Origin: Polydactylus sextarius
Lineage: Eukaryota; Chordata; Actinopteri; Polynemidae
Assembly (NCBI GenBank): GCA_016801845.1
Contig: CM028910.1
Span: 13,484,629-13,548,628, forward strand
Length of the DNA stretch: 64,000 bases
Reading direction: 5' to 3'
Position numbers and translations under genes: made by a program. A model generated the notes under the pieces. The model was given only the letters and a program-made list of their open reading frames with translations. It searched no databases and had not been told where the DNA came from. This document shows positions 63,174 through 64,000 of this stretch, one piece after another (position 1 is the first letter of the stretch; every line of letters starts with the position of its first letter).

Positions 63174-63190
63174 CTCTAATCATATTAGAG
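63174..63190. promoter_or_regulatory. Palindromic paired-homeodomain-like site
   Basis: CTCTAAT-CAT-ATTAGAG is a perfect 7-bp inverted repeat with a 3-base spacer. Its core TAAT-N3-ATTA has the spacing of the P3 site bound by paired-class homeodomain dimers. Confidence 0.35.
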
Positions 63191-63455
63191 AAAAGCTTTC
63201 CTTCCTCATGCAGTCCCACCTCAAACCTGCAATCTTTTCACAGCGTTACAAAACTTGACTTCACCATCGTAAAAGCAAAAAGAAAAAAAAAATCCAGCCT
63301 GTAATTGTGTAACAGCGATTTTCAGTCTGTGTAAGCTTTGTTCAAGGGCAGACGGCATGTCTCTTGTTGCTTTCGAGCCAGGACATGGCCGTGAGGGAGG
63401 GAATAACTGACTCTGGGATTATGAGGTGAGGCTCCCAGCTTAGACCTATTCCCAT

Positions 63456-63469
63456 AGGTCACCAGGTCG
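63456..63469 (+). promoter_or_regulatory. DR2 nuclear-receptor-like element
   Basis: AGGTCA-CC-AGGTCG is a direct repeat of the nuclear receptor half-site with a 2-base spacer, a form bound by retinoic acid receptor heterodimers. One half-site is exact and the other has one mismatch. Confidence 0.35.
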
Positions 63470-64000
63470 GCTTAATGACCCAACCTCTCACTTTAAAGCC
63501 TGCTCAGCTATTTGCCAGATCAAGAGTTGGAACAGGCCGATGGCAAGCGTTTCACGGGACATGTAAGGAGTTTAAAATGAGGCTGTACGCCTGAGTAGGA
63601 TCCGTGGATCTGTGCTTTGTTTTTCAAGGCAGCGTCTGTCACGTCTAGTCTGCCTGGTGTGAATCATCATAACAAGTAACTAACTAACCAGCAGACTGGG
63701 GTTGTGTGCAAAGTCCCAAGTGGCTGAGATGGCAGAGAGACTGTGACTTCTTCCAAAAAAGAAAGAAAGGAAAAAAAAAACAGTAAAGAAATTCTCTTCT
63801 TCCTCTGAACATAATAAAATAGACCAGCTCACTGTAGCATCGTCCATTTCTGAGGAAGCCTCTGCCTCTTCTCTTACCTGTCCTCTGGAGACGAGGCTGG
63901 AAAAAGAAAATCCCTGAAAAATGTTGAAAAGAATTGGGTAGAGGAGTGGTTAAAAAGGAGAGAGAAGAAGTATAGTCCTCTCTTTCATTCTCCTGCCATC

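Larger units (their letters stand above)
54901..64000 (+). other. First intron (partial) of the TLE-family gene
   Basis: No further exon was recognised. The intron contains a Harbinger-like MITE (57598-57823), a decayed Tc1 element (about 59240-59950), GA/TG microsatellites and several candidate regulatory motifs between 60.4 and 63.5 kb. If the exon call is right, the intron runs past the window end. Confidence 0.65.

Noticed and set aside
62956..63258. 100-codon open frame in the TLE intron
   Set aside because: It does not resemble TLE exon 2 or any family I know, and ends without a good splice donor. The sequence is better considered as possible regulatory DNA.

Overview
The window is vertebrate, almost certainly teleost, nuclear DNA. 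It has GT-AG spliced genes with kilobase introns, long CA/TG microsatellites, and typical fish transposon remnants (an L2-like LINE tail, a decayed Tc1 element, two MITEs and a dispersed teleost repeat). There are no operons, CRISPR arrays or recognisable tRNA/rRNA genes. All family assignments come from reading translated exons against family knowledge; no database search was run.

Layout, with all three genes on the + strand. (1) About 0.95-13 kb: mier2, an ELM2/SANT transcriptional corepressor. Ten exons are joined in consistent phase, plus a start exon that encodes only Met-Ala-Glu; the exon(s) for the rest of the N-terminus were not found. (2) About 13-22.4 kb: intergenic, with an hAT-like MITE, very long TG microsatellites and two CTCF-like motifs in divergent orientation. 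(3) About 22.4-41.3 kb: plpp2, a lipid phosphate phosphatase. Six coding exons give a complete 293-residue protein with all three phosphatase motifs, split by an 11.4 kb first intron. An L2-like LINE 3' end lies directly against the exon 3 acceptor. (4) About 41.3-53.6 kb: intergenic, with microsatellites, a teleost interspersed repeat, a G-rich G4-capable tract and one further CTCF-like motif. (5) About 53.6-64 kb: promoter, leader, the eight-codon first exon and the start of a large first intron of a Groucho/TLE-family corepressor. The intron holds a Harbinger-like MITE, a decayed Tc1 transposon and several candidate regulatory motifs (TCF/LEF, octamer, paired-homeodomain palindrome, DR2 element).

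The genes do not form a pathway. Mier2 and TLE proteins are both HDAC-associated nuclear corepressors, while Plpp2 is a membrane lipid phosphatase. The same-strand order mier2 then plpp2 matches human chromosome 19p13.3 (recalled, not computed), and TLE2 and TLE5 lie on that human arm too. I found no convincing undescribed biological system. The most useful leads are regulatory (CTCF-like pair, TLE intron motifs), the LINE against a splice site, and the unresolved mier2 N-terminus and putative cassette exon.
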